In this document: positions 7,044-8,778 of the stretch, piece by piece | Layout of the letters: every line of letters starts with the position of its first letter | How positions within the stretch are numbered: the stretch's first letter is position 1 | Assembly (NCBI GenBank): GCA_964637655.1 | Contig: CAZWUZ010000152.1 | Location: 1-8,778 of the forward strand | DNA: 8,778 nucleotides | Reading direction: 5' to 3' | From: CAZWUZ01 sp964637655 [NCBI: uncultured bacterium] | GTDB lineage: Bacteria > DAOPZR01 | Notes under the pieces: model-generated | What the model was told of the DNA's origin: nothing | The model's input: only the letters and a program-made list of their open reading frames with translations | Database searches by the model: none | Position numbers and translations under genes: made by a program

Positions 7044-8063
7044 TTAGAAGAGCGACGCCGTGCCGGGCGGCGGGGTCAGGCCGAGATGGGTGTAGGCCGC
7101 CGCGGTCGCCACCCGCCCGCGCGCCGTGCGCTGCAGCAGGCCGCGCTGGATAAGGAACGGTTCGTACACGTCTTCGAGCGTACCCGTCTCCTCCCCCAGC
7201 GCCACCGCCAGCGTCGCCACCCCCACCGGGCCGCCGGCATGGTTGGTGATGACCGTGCGCAGCAGCGCGCGGTCCATGCGGTCGAGTCCCAGCGCATCGA
7301 CTTCGAGCCGGTCGAGCGCGCGCGCCGCCAGTTTCCCGTCGATGCCACCGTTCGTCTCCACCTGCGCAAAATCACGCACGCGCCGCAGCAGCCGGTTGGC
7401 GATGCGCGGGGTGCCGCGGGCGCGGGCGGCGATGGCCTCCACGCCCGCCGGGTCGATGGCGATATGCAGCAGCGCGGCCGCGCGCCGCACAATCGCCGCC
7501 ATCTCATCGTCGGGATAGTAATCGAGGCGCAACACGATGCCGAAACGCGAGTGCAGCGGGGCCGAGATGGCGCCCGCGCGCGTCGTCGCGCCGATCAGCG
7601 TGAACGCCGGCACCGGCAGCACCATCGTCTCCGCCGCCGGCCCCTTGCCGTAGACGATGTCGATGCGCCGGTCCTCCATCGCCGGATACAAGCGCTCCTC
7701 CACCGGCGCGCCGAGGCGGTGGATCTCGTCGACAAACAGGCAGTCGCGCTCCTGCAGATTGGTGAGGATGGCTGCCAGATCGCCCGCGTGCTCCAGCGCC
7801 GGGCCCGAGGTGGCGCGCAGCGTCACCCCCAGTTCATGCGCGACAATGTTGGCCAGCGTCGTCTTGCCCAGTCCCGGGGGGCCCGAAAGGAGGACATGGT
7901 CGAGCGCCTCGCCCCGCTGCTTGGCCGCCAGCACGAAGACGCGCAGGTTTTCCTTGAGCCGCTGCTGCCCGATGAACTCGTCGAGCCGCACCGGGCGCAG
8001 CGACAGATCGACCGCACGGTCGTCCTCCGCCGCGCGCGGATTGACCAGCCGTTCGTCCGCCAT
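7044..8063 (-). CDS. ruvB: Holliday junction branch migration ATPase RuvB
   Basis: Hexameric AAA+ motor that, with RuvA, drives branch migration of Holliday junctions during recombinational repair. The 339 residues are complete. The N-terminal lead-in is LRPVRLDEFIGQ (22-33), Walker A is GPPGLGKT (61-68), and Walker B is LFVDE (109-113) within the family signature FVDEIHRL. Sensor 1 is GATTRAG (158-164), the likely arginine finger is Arg173 in HSRFGI, and sensor 2 is RGTPRIANRLL (216-226). The winged-helix DNA-binding domain covers about 255-335 and ends in a typical YTHLGL motif. The start ATG is one base after the stop of the upstream membrane-protein gene and lacks a strong Shine-Dalgarno sequence, so coupled translation is likely. 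Neither ruvA nor ruvC is adjacent, although they commonly precede ruvB. Confidence 0.98.
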   Translation of the reverse strand: MADERLVNPRAAEDDRAVDLSLRPVRLDEFIGQQRLKENLRVFVLAAKQRGEALDHVLLSGPPGLGKTTLANIVAHELGVTLRATSGPALEHAGDLAAILTNLQERDCLFVDEIHRLGAPVEERLYPAMEDRRIDIVYGKGPAAETMVLPVPAFTLIGATTRAGAISAPLHSRFGIVLRLDYYPDDEMAAIVRRAAALLHIAIDPAGVEAIAARARGTPRIANRLLRRVRDFAQVETNGGIDGKLAARALDRLEVDALGLDRMDRALLRTVITNHAGGPVGVATLAVALGEETGTLEDVYEPFLIQRGLLQRTARGRVATAAAYTHLGLTPPPGTASLF

Positions 8064-8064
8064 C

Positions 8065-8553
8065 TCAGGCCAGCCGCTGCGGCAGCAGGGCGAAAAATTC
8101 GTAGATGGCCTGCCCGGCCGCCTCGGGTGCCATCCCCATCACCAGCATCGTCAGCGCGCTGCCGAGGAAAGCGAGTCCGCCGACCAGCACCGCCATCACC
8201 GTCACCGCGCCGAACGCGCGCCCGAACGTCGTCCGCCCGGCAATCTTGACCATGAGCAGGAAGAAAACGAGGAGCAGGGCAAGCAGCCAGAAGGTGGCAA
8301 TGAGCGTGGTTGGCACCGGGGTCTCGCCGAACATGACCGTCTGCAGCACCGCGTTGCGCGCGACGATGACCAGCACGATGTAGCCGAGTCCCGCGGTGAG
8401 GATGTTGCCCATCAGCGTGATGAAGAGCAGGGCGGGATATTCGAGCGTTTCGCGCGTGAACAGGCGCAGCGCCACCAGCAACCCGAGCGCCATCACCACC
8501 GCCGCCATCACTAATGCCAGAATAGTCTGGACGAACACCACCGGATCGAACAT
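8065..8553 (-). CDS. Unrecognised four-helix integral membrane protein
   Basis: 162 residues that I cannot assign to a family. Four strongly hydrophobic segments are visible at about 6-30, 40-66, 81-103 and 113-140. Basic residues follow the first (LRLFTRE) and third (VKIAGRTTFGR) segments, placing those loops in the cytoplasm under the positive-inside rule, with both ends probably outside. There are no cysteines or histidines and no obvious catalytic motif. Conserved-looking small motifs are MGNILTAGLGY (48-58) and GRAFGAV (111-117). A membrane-stress, transport-accessory or DUF350-like role could be imagined, but nothing in the sequence decides it. The ATG at 8553 has a good GGAGG six bases upstream. 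The gene is the first of a unit with ruvB, whose start is one base past this stop. Confidence 0.8.
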   Translation of the reverse strand: MFDPVVFVQTILALVMAAVVMALGLLVALRLFTRETLEYPALLFITLMGNILTAGLGYIVLVIVARNAVLQTVMFGETPVPTTLIATFWLLALLLVFFLLMVKIAGRTTFGRAFGAVTVMAVLVGGLAFLGSALTMLVMGMAPEAAGQAIYEFFALLPQRLA

Positions 8554-8559
8554 GCACTG

Positions 8560-8564
8560 CCTCC
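8560..8564 (-). promoter_or_regulatory. Shine-Dalgarno sequence of the membrane-protein gene
   Basis: GGAGG on the minus strand, six bases before the ATG at 8553. It fixes that start and directly adjoins the inverted repeat at 8565-8588. Confidence 0.75.
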
Positions 8565-8588
8565 GACGGGGATGATAGCATCCCCGTC
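8565..8588. promoter_or_regulatory. Perfect inverted repeat over the -10 box, candidate operator
   Basis: Two perfect 10-base arms, GACGGGGATG (8565-8574) and CATCCCCGTC (8579-8588), are separated by four bases. The arms enclose the -10 box of the promoter at 8572-8600. Because the expected transcript start falls inside the arm nearest the gene, the whole element would not be transcribed from this promoter. That favours a protein-binding operator over an RNA hairpin or terminator, and no T-run follows. It does not match the LexA boxes I know. Confidence 0.6.
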
Positions 8589-8600
8589 CCGGGCAGGCAA
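8572..8600 (-). promoter_or_regulatory. Sigma70-type extended -10 promoter for the membrane protein/ruvB/queH/phosphorylase unit
   Basis: On the minus strand, -35 TTGCCT (8595-8600), a 17-base spacer, and -10 TATCAT (8572-8577), preceded by TGC (extended -10). The predicted start is near 8565, giving a very short leader that contains the GGAGG at 8560-8564. A weak 5-bp-arm inverted repeat (8604-8620) sits just upstream of the -35 box. Confidence 0.7.
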
Positions 8601-8628
8601 CCGCACGGAGGCGCGCCGTGTCGCTGCC

Positions 8629-8683
8629 GCCAGTGTGTCCCCTCTCCCACCGGGAGAGGGCGCCGCGCAGCGGCGGGTGAGGG
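8629..8683. repeat. REP-like palindromic repeat, copy 1
   Basis: A 55-base unit identical to the one at 8724-8778. It begins GCCAGTGTGT and then holds two adjacent hairpins. The first has 9-bp arms CCCTCTCCC and GGGAGAGGG with loop ACC. The second has 6-bp arms CGCCGC and GCGGCG with loop GCA. A closing GGTGAGGG can pair with the first CCCTCTCC with one mismatch, so the unit could also fold as one larger structure. Elements of this CCCTCTCCC...GGGAGAGGG...GGTGAGGG type are familiar from intergenic regions of many high-GC bacteria. Confidence 0.85.
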
Positions 8684-8723
8684 GTGGAAGATCAGCAACT
8701 GTATGTCGGAAAGCATCTGTTCA

Positions 8724-8778
8724 GCCAGTGTGTCCCCTCTCCCACCGGGAGAGGGCGCCGCGCAGCGGCGGGTGAGGG
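8724..8778. repeat. REP-like palindromic repeat, copy 2 (may continue past the window)
   Basis: Identical over all 55 visible bases to the copy at 8629-8683, in the same orientation and 95 bases away. The 40 bases between the copies (8684-8723) are of lower GC content and show no gene or further repeat. The right end coincides with the window edge, so its true extent is unknown. Confidence 0.85.

Noticed and set aside
6927-8249. 440-codon plus-strand open frame opposite queH, ruvB and the membrane-protein gene
   Set aside because: Crosses gene boundaries of the real operon and has a shadow-like composition rich in Arg, His and Gln.
7823-8716. 297-codon minus-strand frame overlapping ruvB, the membrane protein and the repeats
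   Set aside because: It runs through the REP-like unit, promoter and two real genes in another frame, and its product is Arg/Ala/Gly-rich without motifs.
8629-8778. The two-copy repeat considered as a CRISPR array
   Set aside because: Only two copies, a 55-base unit with two internal hairpins, and no cas genes; it fits a REP-like element.

Overview
The window is GC-rich: by eye roughly two-thirds GC, with strong G/C preference at third codon positions. All seven protein genes I can support lie on the minus strand, so the biological reading order runs from high to low coordinates. It looks like ordinary bacterial chromosome carrying housekeeping genes. I see no phage, transposase, CRISPR, tRNA or rRNA. 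The gene set (a division-type penicillin-binding protein with a PASTA domain, LepB, RuvB, QueH, a DUF3417-type glucan phosphorylase and a Maf/DUF115 protein) is bacterial and suggests a motile or surface-glycosylating organism, probably with a Gram-negative-type envelope. I cannot fix the phylum from this window.

Layout from right to left. Positions 8554-8778 are non-coding. They hold two identical 55-base copies of a REP-like palindromic repeat (8629-8683 and 8724-8778), then a good sigma70-type promoter (8572-8600) with a perfect 10-bp-arm inverted repeat over its -10 box (8565-8588). This promoter serves a tight four-gene unit: an unknown four-helix membrane protein (8065-8553), ruvB (7044-8063), queH (6458-7036) and a glucan phosphorylase (3840-6458). 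Junctions within it are a 1-base gap, a 7-base gap and a 1-base overlap.

After the phosphorylase stop there are only 60 bases before the next gene. They contain a near-consensus promoter (TTGACA, 17 bases, TAGAAT; 3807-3835). It opens a second unit: a small anchored protein resembling the segment found ahead of HD-GYP domains (3447-3779), lepB (2698-3432), a class B penicillin-binding protein of FtsI type (842-2701) and the first 273 codons of a Maf/DUF115 gene that runs off the left edge (1-820). I see no convincing terminator between the units, so some read-through is likely.

The first unit mixes DNA repair (RuvB branch migration), tRNA modification (QueH, queuosine) and storage-glucan breakdown, with no obvious common pathway. 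The second unit has an envelope theme: signal-peptide removal, septal peptidoglycan cross-linking and probably surface or flagellin glycosylation. I did not find a clearly new system. The points most worth a second look are the small HD-GYP-lead-in-like protein, the palindrome on the first promoter, and the repeat pair at the right edge.
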